From: Hyphomicrobiales bacterium
GTDB lineage: Bacteria > Pseudomonadota > Alphaproteobacteria > Rhizobiales > Rhizobiaceae
NCBI GenBank assembly: GCA_900472675.1
Contig: UCJA01000001.1
Coordinates: 173,222-237,221, forward strand
Length of the DNA: 64,000 bases
Direction of reading: 5' to 3'
This document shows positions 1-9,348 of this stretch, piece after piece. The notes under the pieces are model-generated. The model was not told the DNA's origin. It searched no databases and saw only the letters and a program-made list of their open reading frames with translations. Both the position numbers and the translations under genes were made by a program. How positions within the stretch are numbered: the first letter of the stretch is position 1; the number at the start of each line of letters is the position of its first letter.

Positions 1-1
1 C

Positions 2-286
2 TTTGCCAAAGTGGGCATGCCGCTGGTGTGGCGCGGCGAGGGGGTCGAGGAAAAGGGCTATGACGCGGGCTCGGGGCTCTGCGTGGTGGCGATCGATCCA
101 CGCTATTTCCGCCCGACGGAGGTCGACCTGCTTGTCGGCAATCCGGCCAAGGCACATGCCAAGCTCGGCTGGAGGCACGAGACCCATATCGACCAGCTGG
201 TGACGGAAATGGTCCGCGAGGACCTGAAGATCATGGCGCGCAATGTGCCGCGTCCGAACATCCGCAAGAGTTTCGCCCATGCCTGA
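2..286 (+). CDS. gmd: GDP-mannose 4,6-dehydratase, C-terminal part (cut by window edge)
   Basis: The first 94 codons of the window read in one frame to a stop and match the C-terminus of GDP-mannose 4,6-dehydratase, an SDR enzyme converting GDP-mannose to GDP-4-keto-6-deoxymannose. Recognisable is the family ending: [23 protein letters not shown], then a helix with [11 protein letters not shown]. The N-terminus with the NADP-binding motif lies outside the window. The stop overlaps the start of the next gene, GDP-fucose synthase, by 8 bases, the usual gmd-fcl pairing for GDP-L-fucose supply. Identification is by family memory; the partner gene makes it firm. Confidence 0.88.
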   Translation, partial: FAKVGMPLVWRGEGVEEKGYDAGSGLCVVAIDPRYFRPTEVDLLVGNPAKAHAKLGWRHETHIDQLVTEMVREDLKIMARNVPRPNIRKSFAHA

Positions 287-1250
287 GGTGATCTATCCGC
301 TTTCCGGCAGACGGGTCTATGTGGCCGGCCACGGCGGCATGGTGGGATCGGCGATCGTGCGGCGGCTGGGCGCCGAGGGCTGCACGGTGCTGACGGCATC
401 GCGAACGCAGCTGGACCTTACCCGGCAGCAGCCGGTGGAGGCGTTTATGGCGGCGAACCGTCCGGACACGGTTTTCGTCGCGGCGGCCCGGGTGGGCGGC
501 ATTCTTGCCAACGACAGCTATCCGGCAGATTTTCTCTACGACAATCTGATGATCGAGGCGAACCTCATCCATGCGGCCTACCGGACCGGGGTGGAGAAGC
601 TCATCTTCCTCGGCTCCTCCTGCATCTATCCAAGGCTTGCAGAGCAGCCGATCGTCGAGGAGGCGTTGATGACCGGCCCGCTGGAACCCACCAACGCCTG
701 GTATGCGGTGGCCAAGATCGCCGGCATCAGGCTGTGCCAGGCCTATCGCCGCCAGCACGGACGCGATTTCATCTGCGCCATGCCCACCAATCTCTATGGG
801 CCTGGCGACAATTACGACCTCAGGTCGAGCCATGTGATGCCGGCGCTGATCCGCAAGGCGCATGAGGCCAAGGTGAACCGGCAGCCGGAGATCACGCTGT
901 GGGGCACGGGCACGCCGCGGCGCGAATTCCTGCATGTGGATGATTGCGCCGATGCCTGTGTCCACCTGACCAAGACCTATTCCGGCGAAAGCCCCGTCAA
1001 TGTGGGTTCGGGCGAGGACCTCAGCATCCTTGCGCTGGCAGAGATGGTGTGCCGGGTGGTCGGCTACCACGGCCGGATCGTCAACGACCTGTCGAAGCCG
1101 GATGGCACGCCGCGCAAGCTGATGAGTGCGGCACGGCTGAGAGGGCTCGGCTGGGCGCCCCGCATTGGCCTCGAAGAGGGCGTTGCGCAGGCCTACCGGG
1201 CGTTTTGCGACAGTGCCGCCCTGACACTCCGGCAGGGGGATGCGGCCTGA
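279..1250 (+). CDS. fcl: GDP-L-fucose synthase
   Basis: A 323-residue extended SDR enzyme that epimerises and reduces GDP-4-keto-6-deoxymannose to GDP-L-fucose using NADPH. Visible are the N-terminal nucleotide motif [14 protein letters not shown] (about residues 15-28), GSSCIYP with the catalytic Ser, YAVAKIAG with the Tyr-x3-Lys pair, and [12 protein letters not shown], all typical of WcaG/Fcl. The ATG at 279 is chosen because it overlaps the gmd stop and starts just before the Rossmann strand; a longer in-frame extension from 243 would run into gmd. Its stop overlaps the next start (TGATG). It supplies fucose to the polysaccharide made by the following genes. Confidence 0.93.
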   Translation: MPEVIYPLSGRRVYVAGHGGMVGSAIVRRLGAEGCTVLTASRTQLDLTRQQPVEAFMAANRPDTVFVAAARVGGILANDSYPADFLYDNLMIEANLIHAAYRTGVEKLIFLGSSCIYPRLAEQPIVEEALMTGPLEPTNAWYAVAKIAGIRLCQAYRRQHGRDFICAMPTNLYGPGDNYDLRSSHVMPALIRKAHEAKVNRQPEITLWGTGTPRREFLHVDDCADACVHLTKTYSGESPVNVGSGEDLSILALAEMVCRVVGYHGRIVNDLSKPDGTPRKLMSAARLRGLGWAPRIGLEEGVAQAYRAFCDSAALTLRQGDAA

Positions 1251-2557
1251 TGGCGGCGGTGTTGCCGGCCCTGGGTCTGGGGGCGCGTGAGGCCGCGGAC
1301 ACGGTGGCCGCACCGGTCGTCCCGGCGCGGGCGCGGGTCATTGTCTACGGTATGAACTTCTCTCCGGAGATCGCCGGTGCCGGCAGGTATACGGGCGAGA
1401 TCGCGCAGCAGCTTGCCGAGGATGGCGCGGATGTGACCGTGGTCACTACACCGCCGCACTATCCGGGCTGGCGGGTGCAGCCGGGCTATGGCAACCGCTA
1501 TTCCTCCGCCCGGCACGAGGGCATGCGGGTGATGCGCGTGCCGCTCATCCTGCACCGGGAGATGAAGGGCCTGTGGCGGCTGATCGCGCCCCTGTCGTTT
1601 GCGGTCACGTCGGCGCCGGTGATCGTCTGGCAGATCCTGCGACGGCGGCCGGGGATCGTGTTCTGTGTCGAGCCCACGCTGTTTGCGGCGCCGGTTGCCC
1701 AGCTCGCGGCAAAGCTGGTCGGGGCAGAGATGGTTCTCCACGTCCAGGACCTGGAGGTGGATGCGGCCTTCGCGGTGGGCCATCTGCGCTCCCGGGCCTG
1801 GCTGCAGGCGCTTGGTCTCGCATTCGAGCGGCTTGTGCTGCGCGGCTTCGGCCGGGTCATCACCATCTCGGACCGGATGGCAGACAAGCTGCGCGACAAG
1901 GGGCTTGCGGCGAAACGGGTCTCGGTGGTGCGCAACTGGGTGGACCTGGCGCATATCTTCCCGCTGCGCGAGGCAAGCTCCTACCGGGCGGAACTCGGCT
2001 TCCGCGACGGGGATTTCGTGGTGCTCTATTCCGGCAATATCGGCGCCAAGCAGGGGCTGGGCGTGCTGCTAGAGGCTGCAGAGCAACTGGCACCGGCGGG
2101 CCACATTCAGGTGGTCGTAGCGGGCGAGGGGCCGGCCAAGGCCGAGCTGCAGGCCCGCTTCGGGCACCTGCCGAACCTGCGTTTCCTGCCGTTCCAGCCC
2201 TATGCCCGCCTCAACGCCTTCCTGAACATGCCCGACCTGCACGTGCTGCCGCAGGAAAGGAGCACTGCCGACCTGGTGCTGCCCTCCAAGCTTGGCGGCA
2301 TGCTGGCCAGCGGCAAGCCCATCCTGGTAACCGCAGAGCCGGAGACCGAGCTTGCCCGTATGCTGGGCGATGCGGTGGCCTATGCGAGACCCGGCTGCGC
2401 CCGGAGCCTTGCGGAGGCGATACGGTCGCTCTCCGAAAGGCCCGCAGCACCTCGCGAGCCGCGGATCGCGATTGCCCGCACGCTTGCCAAGGAGACCGCG
2501 CTGCGCGGGATCAGCCTTGCGCTGTTTGCCGCCGCTTCCAGGGAGCGGGTGCGATGA
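1250..2557 (+). CDS. WcaI-like glycosyltransferase (GT4 fold)
   Basis: A 435-residue GT-B glycosyltransferase similar to colanic acid WcaI. After about 28 loose residues the donor-independent domain begins with VIVYGMNFSPEIAGAGRYTG, then TTPPHYPGW, both hallmarks of the WcaI group. The C-terminal half has VVLYSGNIGAKQGL, VVAGEGP and a late acidic motif region VLPQERSTADLVLPSKL. A hydrophobic stretch near residues 115-130 suggests membrane association. The ATG shares bases with the fcl stop. It probably adds a sugar, perhaps fucose, to the lipid-linked repeat unit; acceptor and donor cannot be read from sequence. Confidence 0.85.
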   Translation: MAAVLPALGLGAREAADTVAAPVVPARARVIVYGMNFSPEIAGAGRYTGEIAQQLAEDGADVTVVTTPPHYPGWRVQPGYGNRYSSARHEGMRVMRVPLILHREMKGLWRLIAPLSFAVTSAPVIVWQILRRRPGIVFCVEPTLFAAPVAQLAAKLVGAEMVLHVQDLEVDAAFAVGHLRSRAWLQALGLAFERLVLRGFGRVITISDRMADKLRDKGLAAKRVSVVRNWVDLAHIFPLREASSYRAELGFRDGDFVVLYSGNIGAKQGLGVLLEAAEQLAPAGHIQVVVAGEGPAKAELQARFGHLPNLRFLPFQPYARLNAFLNMPDLHVLPQERSTADLVLPSKLGGMLASGKPILVTAEPETELARMLGDAVAYARPGCARSLAEAIRSLSERPAAPREPRIAIARTLAKETALRGISLALFAAASRERVR

Positions 2558-2636
2558 TGCGGATGCGGTTGCCTGCTGTTCCCGGTCCCGCTCGTCATGG
2601 CGTTTTGTCGCGCCTCCGGATGCACCGGAGTTTTCG

Positions 2637-4037
2637 ATGGGACTAAGAGCATGCCTACGGACGGTCAGCCTTACCCCCCATGACATTTCCACCTCTCAGG
2701 GCAGGGCTCTGGAGCGGCGGCGGAAGATCGTTCTGACCAGTGTGGTTTCCGTCGGTGCACGCGTCGTTTCCGTCGGAGCAGGGCTCATTTCTGTCCCCTT
2801 GACGTTCAGATACCTGAGCCTTGAAAATTTCGGTATGTGGGTGGTCATTTCCTCCCTCATGGGTGTCCTGCAGTTTGCAGATCTCGGCCTTGGCAACGGC
2901 GTGAAATCTTCGATTGCCAAGGCCAGCGCAGTCGATGATGCGGCAGAGGTCCGGACGATCGTTTCCAACGGCTACGGCCTGCTGACAGGCGTTTCCATTC
3001 TCCTGATCGCAGTTTTCCTGCTGGCCTATCCCCTGGTCGGATGGGCCGCCCTGTTGAATGTCAGCAGCCCCGACGCCGCAGCCGAGGCGGGGTCGGCGGT
3101 TCGCGCCTTCGTCCTGTGTCTACTGGCCGGACTACCGCTCGCGGCGGTCGCAAACATCCAGATCGGCCTGCAGCAAGGCTATCAGGCCGCCCTCTGGAAA
3201 GGTGCCGAAAGCCTTTGCTCGCTGGCCGCTATCGCCGTGGCCATCCTGTTCCACGCAAGCATTACCGAGCTTGTCATCTGCTACTTCGGCGCGCCGCTGG
3301 TGCCCTGCGCGCTAAATACGGTGATCTTTTTCTACAGGAACAAAGCCATCATGCCGAAGGCTTCGGATCTCGCGCCGTCGGTGGCTGCAGGTCTTCTGTC
3401 GACAGGTCTGCTGTTCCTGATCCTGCAGGTCGCCGTCGCGGTGACCTTCTCCCTCGATGCGCTTCTGATTTCGCATGCGCTTGGCCCGACCGCCGTTGCC
3501 CAGTACGCGATACCCGACAAGATGCTCAGCGTGATCCCTGCCGTTGTGTCGATCGCGCTTTCCCCTCTTTGGCCGGCCTACAGTGAAGCCATTGCGCGGA
3601 ACGACACGGACTGGGTCAGGAGCGCATTCAACGCTTCCCTGTTTTTTGCTGCCCTGGTCAGTGTGGGTCTGGGCGCAGTCCTCTTGGTGCTTCATCCCGC
3701 GATCCTTTCGATCTGGGTGCCGAGCTATTCCGGCGCCTCGTACCTGCTCATCATGCTCATTGCGGCCTGGCGGTGCGTCGAAGCGATCGGCTATGCGCTC
3801 TCGATGTATTTGAACGGGGTTCAGGTCTTTACCCTGCAGGCCTCCGTCGCGGTGATCACCTCAGTGGTTGCCGTCGGCCTGAAATACGTGTTGCTGACGC
3901 GGATCGGCCTTCCGGGTTTGCCCATCGGAATGATCGGCTCTTATGCCGGTCTCACGCTCTTGCCCTGCGGCATCTGGGTGCTGTTGCGCCTGAGCGGCAG
4001 GAACGCGCTTTCCCCGGGTCTGAGGGCCGTGCCTTGA
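2637..4037 (+). CDS. Wzx-type polysaccharide flippase
   Basis: A 466-residue integral membrane protein with about 12-14 hydrophobic segments, of the MOP/polysaccharide-transport superfamily. The first segment follows a basic stretch RALERRRKIVLTS and contains the common pattern LTFRYLSLENFGMWVV and LGLGNGVKSSIAKA, typical of Wzx/RfbX proteins. It should flip the undecaprenyl-linked repeat unit across the inner membrane for the Wzy polymerase encoded further down. The ATG at 2637 is preceded by GGAG at good spacing; a 79-base gap separates it from the wcaI stop. Its stop overlaps the TTG start of the next gene. Confidence 0.87.
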   Translation: MGLRACLRTVSLTPHDISTSQGRALERRRKIVLTSVVSVGARVVSVGAGLISVPLTFRYLSLENFGMWVVISSLMGVLQFADLGLGNGVKSSIAKASAVDDAAEVRTIVSNGYGLLTGVSILLIAVFLLAYPLVGWAALLNVSSPDAAAEAGSAVRAFVLCLLAGLPLAAVANIQIGLQQGYQAALWKGAESLCSLAAIAVAILFHASITELVICYFGAPLVPCALNTVIFFYRNKAIMPKASDLAPSVAAGLLSTGLLFLILQVAVAVTFSLDALLISHALGPTAVAQYAIPDKMLSVIPAVVSIALSPLWPAYSEAIARNDTDWVRSAFNASLFFAALVSVGLGAVLLVLHPAILSIWVPSYSGASYLLIMLIAAWRCVEAIGYALSMYLNGVQVFTLQASVAVITSVVAVGLKYVLLTRIGLPGLPIGMIGSYAGLTLLPCGIWVLLRLSGRNALSPGLRAVP

Positions 4038-5272
4038 AGGTCCTTGCCGTCAATTTTCACGATGAGCATGGTGGCGCTGCGAGGGCGGCGCTCCGGTTGT
4101 CCACGGGCATCCGAGCTGCGGGTATTCACCTCGACATGCTGGTCAGGTCCAAGGTTTCCGACCGGTTCTGGCAGTTTCGGGTCCCTGGAAAAATTGCGAA
4201 ATTCACCTCGGTGTTTGGCGCGATGATCGATCGGTTTCCGAACCTCGCCTATGGTGGCTTGCCGGACGCCAGTTGGAGCAACAACTGGCTTCCCACCAGC
4301 GGGGTCCGGAAGTCGCTCCGTCGCGGCTATGATCTGGCGCACCTTCATTGGATCGGGAGTGGTCTGGCGTCATCGGCCGAGCTGAAGCGGCTCGACAAGC
4401 CGATCGTGTGGACTTTGCACGATACCATGGCCCTTGCGGGTGGCTGTCACTACGTCGGAGACTGCGAAAACTTCACGATCGGCTGCGGCTGCTGTCCACA
4501 GCTTGGAAGCAGGCGGACGTCGGACCTCAGTCGTATCAATGCCTCTGCCAGGACGCGGGCTGTCCGTCGGACCCGCATGCATGTGGTCTCTCCGTCACGC
4601 TGGCTTGCGGATCTCGCCCGCCGCAGCTCGGTTTTCCAAAACGCAGCCATATCGGTCATTCCGAACGGCATCGACCTTGCCACCTACCGCCCTGTCGACC
4701 GGTCGATCGCGCGCGACATTCTCGGTCTTCCGCAAGACAGGAAGCTGGTGGGTTTTGGCGCAATGGGGGCGCTGACCGACAAGCGGAAGGGCGGCGATCT
4801 TCTGTTTGCCGGGCTGTCGAAGCTACCGGTCCCTCCAAGTCTGCCTCTTGGCCAGGTGATCTTCGGAGCGAATGCGCCGGAGACGGCATCAGAACAGACG
4901 GGGCCCACCTTCCATTTGGGCCAGATCAAAGACGATGCAACCCTGAGGCTGGTTTACTCGGCGTTGGATGTGGTCGTCGTTCCGTCCCGCGAGGAAAATC
5001 TTTCCAATGTCATCATGGAGGCGATGGCCTGCGGAACGCCCGTCTGTGCCTTCGACATCGGTGGCAACGGAGAGATGATCGAGCATCGCGTGACGGGATA
5101 TCTCGCCCGCCCGGAGGATGTGAGCGACCTCGCTTGCGGCATTCTCTTTGCCCTCGAAACTCCCGGTCTCGGCGCTGCGGCGCGCCGGACGTGCGAGCAG
5201 AGCTTCGACCTCGCCGAGGTCGCGAGACGATACATCGATCTTTATGAAACCCTGATCGGAACGGATCACTAG
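4034..5272 (+). CDS. Glycosyltransferase family 4 protein
   Basis: A 412-residue GT-B glycosyltransferase. It opens with KVLAVNFHDEHGGAARAALRL, the N-terminal pattern of GT4 enzymes, has PIVWTLHDTMALAGGCHYVGDC with a Cys cluster (CENFTIGCGCCP, about residues 150-162) common in WcaC-like transferases, VIPNGIDLATYRP, and the C-terminal donor motif VVPSREENLSNVIMEAMACG with the E-x7-E pattern. The TTG start is inferred because TTGA overlaps the flippase stop and no ATG lies nearby. It presumably extends the exopolysaccharide repeat unit. Donor and linkage are unknown. Confidence 0.85.
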   Translation: MKVLAVNFHDEHGGAARAALRLSTGIRAAGIHLDMLVRSKVSDRFWQFRVPGKIAKFTSVFGAMIDRFPNLAYGGLPDASWSNNWLPTSGVRKSLRRGYDLAHLHWIGSGLASSAELKRLDKPIVWTLHDTMALAGGCHYVGDCENFTIGCGCCPQLGSRRTSDLSRINASARTRAVRRTRMHVVSPSRWLADLARRSSVFQNAAISVIPNGIDLATYRPVDRSIARDILGLPQDRKLVGFGAMGALTDKRKGGDLLFAGLSKLPVPPSLPLGQVIFGANAPETASEQTGPTFHLGQIKDDATLRLVYSALDVVVVPSREENLSNVIMEAMACGTPVCAFDIGGNGEMIEHRVTGYLARPEDVSDLACGILFALETPGLGAAARRTCEQSFDLAEVARRYIDLYETLIGTDH

Positions 5273-5273
5273 C

Positions 5274-6092
5274 ATGATCGCCATTCTCCTTACATGCTTC
5301 AATCGGCGCGAGACGACGCTCGCCTGCCTGGCCTCGATCGAGGCAGCTGTGGGAGGCAGCGCGCCCTACAGAATCGTCATCGTCGACGACGGTTCGTCCG
5401 ACGGCACGGCGGAGGCGATCAGAGAGGCTTTTCCGGAGGCCAAGCTGGTGATCGGGACTGGCCATCTCTACTGGAACGGCGGCATGCGCCGCGCCTGGCA
5501 GGTGTCGCTCAGCCTCGGGGCCGATTTCTACGTCTGGCTGAACGACGACACCATCCTGCGGCCCGATGCGATCCGGGATCTCCTCAACCTCTACCACGGC
5601 CAAAATTTCGCAAAGACGATCGTGACCGGCCGCACGGTGGATCCGGTCACCAAACGCGTCACCTATGGCGGCTACCGGAAGGCGCGCGGCCTGTCGCAAC
5701 TGCGCTTCCGGCGGCTCGAGTGGAACGAAATCCACTGCGATTCGATGAACGGCAATTGCGTGCTGATCCCCAAGAGCGCCGTGGCCGATATCGGCCTCAA
5801 CTCGCGCATGTACCGCCATGCCTTCGGCGACAATGACTACGGGCTGCGGGCGACGCGGCTGGGCTACCATATCGTCGAGCTGAAGAAGCCGGTGGCGGAG
5901 CAGGCGGCGAACCTCGACGACATCCGCACGACGTCCACGCTCAGCTTTGCCAACTGGCGCAGGATATTGCTGCATCCCAAGGGCGTGCCCATCGCCGAGT
6001 GGTGGTGGTTCTGCCGCCAGCACGGCGGCGCCTTGTGGCCGGTCAACTTCTTCTGGCGATACCTCAAGATGCTGCGCTTGCGGGCAGGATAG
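5274..6092 (+). CDS. Glycosyltransferase family 2 protein
   Basis: A 272-residue GT-A glycosyltransferase. It starts IAILLTCFNRRETTLACL, carries IVIVDDGSSDGT with the first acidic motif around residues 35-43, and FYVWLNDDTIL, a DD variant of the DXD metal/nucleotide motif near residues 93-96. The C-terminal third has several aromatic, possibly membrane-facing, stretches. It starts one base after the previous stop, so it is translated from the same transcript. It is one of four to five transferases building the repeat unit; rhamnosyltransferase-like members share this pattern, but specificity cannot be assigned. Confidence 0.87.
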   Translation: MIAILLTCFNRRETTLACLASIEAAVGGSAPYRIVIVDDGSSDGTAEAIREAFPEAKLVIGTGHLYWNGGMRRAWQVSLSLGADFYVWLNDDTILRPDAIRDLLNLYHGQNFAKTIVTGRTVDPVTKRVTYGGYRKARGLSQLRFRRLEWNEIHCDSMNGNCVLIPKSAVADIGLNSRMYRHAFGDNDYGLRATRLGYHIVELKKPVAEQAANLDDIRTTSTLSFANWRRILLHPKGVPIAEWWWFCRQHGGALWPVNFFWRYLKMLRLRAG

Positions 6093-6169
6093 GCAGTCGG
6101 CGCCATGGAGGGGGAGCAAGCGGCAAGGACGGTAGTTGCGGCCCTCACACGGCCGTCGGGAGGGCGACG

Positions 6170-7465
6170 ATGTTTATTCCGCTGATGCTGCTCGGGATTT
6201 TTCCGTTCCTGCAGTTGGGCGTTTCCTATTACGCTTCGTTCGGCATGCTCGGGGCGATGATCCTGCTGTGGTACCAGCGCCGGCAGTTGCACGGTTTGCT
6301 CCGGCACCTGCTTATTGCCCGGCTTGCGGTCTTTGCCCTGATGGTGATCGTCACCTGGGGTTATCCGGGATCGGGCGCCGACGTGCTGCGCGCCGCCCGG
6401 GAAGGCGTCTTCTATTTCCTGCTCACCGGATGCGCCGGCTGGCGTCTGCAAACCCAGGCCACACGGGGTGTAGCCCAGGCCACGCGGGGCGTGGCCCAGG
6501 CTGCGACCGCTGCGGGGTTGCTCTGCGCCGGACTGCTGGTCCTGGTGCTGGCGCAAACGCTGTTCTTGAGCCGGGGCATCTATTTCGGCATTCCAAAGGC
6601 CTGGTTCAGCCAGAATGCGGCGACGATCGCCGGGGAGCTCGACCTCTACTATTCGGACGTCCGGCCAAACGGCCCCTATGGTGAGCCGTCCTATCTGGGC
6701 GGCGTGTGTCTCTGTGTCCTCTTTGCGTTCGGGCCGCTGCTGATCAGGAGCCGTGTCGTCCGAGGCGGTGCGGTCCTGGCGATGCTGGCTGTCATCCTGT
6801 CGCGGTCGTTCTCAGGGATCGTCTTCTGCCTGCTGATGATGTCTGCGAGCCTGTGGCGGCTGGTTCAGAGCCTGCCGACACGGCTGGCGCTGGGCGCGGC
6901 CATCCTGTCCGTCTGCACAATAGTGGCGACCACCGACAACACGATCACCGCCCGGCTCGACCGGCTGAATGCGGGCGAGGACAGATCCTCCATGGCGCGC
7001 ATCGTACAGCCGCTGGTCATTCTTCCGGACATCTTGATCCGCAAGCCTACCGGCATCCCGATGAGCGATTTTATAGCGCTGGGCTATCTCCCTGTCGTCG
7101 GCGTCTATGCGGAAGAGCTTTCGCACAACGCCCTGATCAACCTTATCCTGAACTATGGCTGGGTCGGCCTGCTCGCCATCGGGGTATGGCTGGGCACGCT
7201 TCCCGATGCCAACAGCCGGCTGTTTGCCTGTCTGCTCGCCATGCAGAACGGCGCTCTGCTGACGCCCGATAAATTCGTGCTAATGGCGCTCTCGCTGATG
7301 ATCTATAATAGCTGCCGGGCACAGGCGAAGCTGCCGATAGCGGCACATGCCGTGCCCCGACATAATGCGGCAGGGAGAGCGGCGACGCGCCCGCGGACGG
7401 CCAGGTGGCAGCACCCGCAGGACGGCAGCTATCGCCCGATCCGGGAGGTGGAGCCATGGCCTTGA
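6170..7465 (+). CDS. Wzy-like polysaccharide polymerase (O-antigen ligase/polymerase family)
   Basis: A 431-residue polytopic membrane protein with about 10 hydrophobic segments and one longer periplasmic loop holding VRPNGPYGEPSYLGGVCLC, resembling the loop motifs of Wzy/exopolysaccharide polymerases. In this Wzx/Wzy-type operon it is the obvious candidate for joining repeat units. The ATG at 6170 is chosen because it begins the first membrane helix; 77 bases separate it from the previous stop. The C-terminal tail (about 45 residues) is hydrophilic and Arg-rich. It contains a 21-base in-frame tandem repeat, annotated separately. Family assignment rests on topology and context rather than strong motifs. 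Confidence 0.75.
   Translation: MFIPLMLLGIFPFLQLGVSYYASFGMLGAMILLWYQRRQLHGLLRHLLIARLAVFALMVIVTWGYPGSGADVLRAAREGVFYFLLTGCAGWRLQTQATRGVAQATRGVAQAATAAGLLCAGLLVLVLAQTLFLSRGIYFGIPKAWFSQNAATIAGELDLYYSDVRPNGPYGEPSYLGGVCLCVLFAFGPLLIRSRVVRGGAVLAMLAVILSRSFSGIVFCLLMMSASLWRLVQSLPTRLALGAAILSVCTIVATTDNTITARLDRLNAGEDRSSMARIVQPLVILPDILIRKPTGIPMSDFIALGYLPVVGVYAEELSHNALINLILNYGWVGLLAIGVWLGTLPDANSRLFACLLAMQNGALLTPDKFVLMALSLMIYNSCRAQAKLPIAAHAVPRHNAAGRAATRPRTARWQHPQDGSYRPIREVEPWP
6453..6502 (+). repeat. 21-bp in-frame tandem repeat inside the Wzy-like gene
   Basis: Two consecutive 21-base units (6453-6473 and 6474-6494) differ at three positions and are followed by a partial third. They encode a 7-residue repeat, read as QATRGVAQATRGVAQAAT, between two hydrophobic segments. 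Being a multiple of three, expansion or loss of units would keep the frame. Confidence 0.85.
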
Positions 7466-7508
7466 ATGCCTTTCTGCCGGGCGTTGCCCGTAAAAGAGGA
7501 TCGCCGGC

Positions 7509-8675
7509 ATGAGGATCCTGCACGTCATTGCGCATGTCGATCCCAGGGCGGGCGGGCCGGTGGAGGGGCTGCGGCTGAGCGCGCATGCGCTTTCCGGCAT
7601 GGGCCACGAGACGGAGGTGGCGAGCCTCGACGATCCGCAGGCGGCCTATCTGGGCCATTTGCCGTTTGCCGTGCAGGGCTGCGGCCCGGGATTTGGCCGC
7701 TATGGCTACACACCGGCTCTCGCGCGCTGGATTGCGGCGAACGGGCATCGTTTCGATGCGGCTGTGGTGCACGGGCTGTGGAACCATGCCTCGATCGGCG
7801 GATGGCAGGGGTTGCGCCGCGCGAGGCTTCCCTATCTCGCTTTCGTCCATGGCATGATGGATCCCTGGTTCAGCCGGGATAACCCGGCCAAGCACTGGGC
7901 CAAGCAGGCGTTCTGGCTTCTCTGTCAGGGCAGGGTGCTGCGGGACGCGCAGGCGGTGCTGTTCACCTCAGAGGAAGAGCAGCGTCTCGCCCGCGGCGCC
8001 TTCTGGGGCTACGACTATGCGGAGAGGGTGATCGCCTATGGGACTGCCGGTCCGTCGGAGGATGCGGAGGGGGAAAGGGCGGCGTTTCGGGCGTTGGTGC
8101 CGAAGGTCGACGGCCGGCGCTTCCTGCTGTTCCTCGGGCGGATCCATCCTAAGAAGGGATGCGACCTGCTGGTTCATGCGTTCGTCGGGCTGGCCGAGCA
8201 GCATCCGGACGTCGATCTGGTGATGGCAGGGCCGGACCAGACGGGCATGCAGGCGGGGCTTATGGCGCTTGCGCAATGGGCAGGGATCAGCCACCGCATC
8301 CACTGGACGGGCATGCTGTCGGGTCCGGTCAAATGGGGCGCCTTCCGGTCGGCGGAAGCCTTCGTGCTGCCCTCCCACCAGGAGAACTTCGGGATCGCGG
8401 TGGCGGAGGCGATGGCCTGCGCAACGCCGGTTCTGATCACCGACAAGGTCAACATCTGGCGCGAGGTGGAAGCGAGCGGCGGCGGGATCGTGCGCCCCGA
8501 TACGCTGGCCGGCGTGACCAGCCTATTGTCTGCCTGGCTAGCGCTTCCCGAGCACAGCCGCTGGGCCATGCGGGACGCGGCGCGTGCCGGCTTCGAGCGC
8601 CACTTCCAGGCGGATGCGGCGGCGCGCGAAATGGCCGAGGCCTTGCGCTTTGCTGCCGGACAGGAGCCTGCATGA
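7509..8675 (+). CDS. Glycosyltransferase family 4 protein
   Basis: A 388-residue GT-B glycosyltransferase beginning MRILHVIAHVDPRAGGPVEGLRL, the GGP motif of GT4 enzymes. The C-terminal donor domain includes FLLFLGRIHPKKGCDLL, VMAGPDQTG, and VLPSHQENFGIAVAEAMACATPVLITD with the E-x7-E motif. It lies 43 bases after the polymerase and its stop overlaps the acetyltransferase start. The final ORF of this type in the operon, it may act last or first on the repeat unit; nothing in the sequence says which. Confidence 0.88.
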   Translation: MRILHVIAHVDPRAGGPVEGLRLSAHALSGMGHETEVASLDDPQAAYLGHLPFAVQGCGPGFGRYGYTPALARWIAANGHRFDAAVVHGLWNHASIGGWQGLRRARLPYLAFVHGMMDPWFSRDNPAKHWAKQAFWLLCQGRVLRDAQAVLFTSEEEQRLARGAFWGYDYAERVIAYGTAGPSEDAEGERAAFRALVPKVDGRRFLLFLGRIHPKKGCDLLVHAFVGLAEQHPDVDLVMAGPDQTGMQAGLMALAQWAGISHRIHWTGMLSGPVKWGAFRSAEAFVLPSHQENFGIAVAEAMACATPVLITDKVNIWREVEASGGGIVRPDTLAGVTSLLSAWLALPEHSRWAMRDAARAGFERHFQADAAAREMAEALRFAAGQEPA

Positions 8676-9253
8676 CGCCACTCGATGCCCGTTTGTACCG
8701 GTCGCTGCAGGGAGGCCCGAGCTTCAGCCTGCGTCACCGGGCTCTAAGGTTCGCATGGAGCCTTGCCTGGATGCTTCTGGCGCGGTGGACGCCGGTGCCG
8801 CTGCATGGCTGGCGCGGATTTCTGCTGCGATGCTTCGGTGCCGATATCCATCCGACCGCCCGGATTTATCCGAGTGCCCGGATCTGGTACCCGCCGAACC
8901 TCAAGATGGGGGAGCAGGCGTGCCTCGGGCCGCAGGTGAACTGCTATTGCATGGACCGGATCGAGCTTGCGGGCTTTGCGATCGTGTCGCAGGGGACCAT
9001 GCTGTGTGGCGGCAGCCATGCCGTCGACGACCCGTTTTTCCAGCTGGTCACCCGGCCGATCCTGATCGGCCGCCATGCCTGGATTGCTGCCGAGGCCTTT
9101 GTCGGGCCGGGCGTGGCAATTGGAGACTGGGCCGTGCTCGGTGCCCGTGCCGTGACCGTCCGCGATCTCGCCCCCTCCACCATCTATGCCGGAAACCCGG
9201 CCAGAGCCCTGCGGACCCGAAAGCACGACGGAGCTGCAGCAAGCCCGGCCTGA
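8672..9253 (+). CDS. WcaF-like left-handed beta-helix acetyltransferase
   Basis: A 193-residue acyltransferase of the hexapeptide-repeat type, similar to colanic acid WcaF. The beta-helix runs from about residue 60 with imperfect hexads (ADIHPTARIYPSARIWYPPNLKMG) and the active-site region CGGSHAVDDPFF, then IGRHAWIAAEAFVGPGVAIGDWAVLGARAVTV and the closing IYAGNPAR. It should O-acetylate a sugar of the repeat unit with acetyl-CoA. An ATGA overlap couples it to the preceding glycosyltransferase. It is the last plus-strand gene of the polysaccharide operon; no clear terminator follows in the 95 bases before the convergent gene. Confidence 0.87.
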   Translation: MTPLDARLYRSLQGGPSFSLRHRALRFAWSLAWMLLARWTPVPLHGWRGFLLRCFGADIHPTARIYPSARIWYPPNLKMGEQACLGPQVNCYCMDRIELAGFAIVSQGTMLCGGSHAVDDPFFQLVTRPILIGRHAWIAAEAFVGPGVAIGDWAVLGARAVTVRDLAPSTIYAGNPARALRTRKHDGAAASPA

Positions 9254-9348
9254 AGGAAACCTCCGGCGGCGGCAGACAGGCGCGCAGCGTGCCGAGACCG
9301 TTTCGTCTCGCGTTCCACACCTCGCTTAAGACCTCCCGGCCGCTCCCT

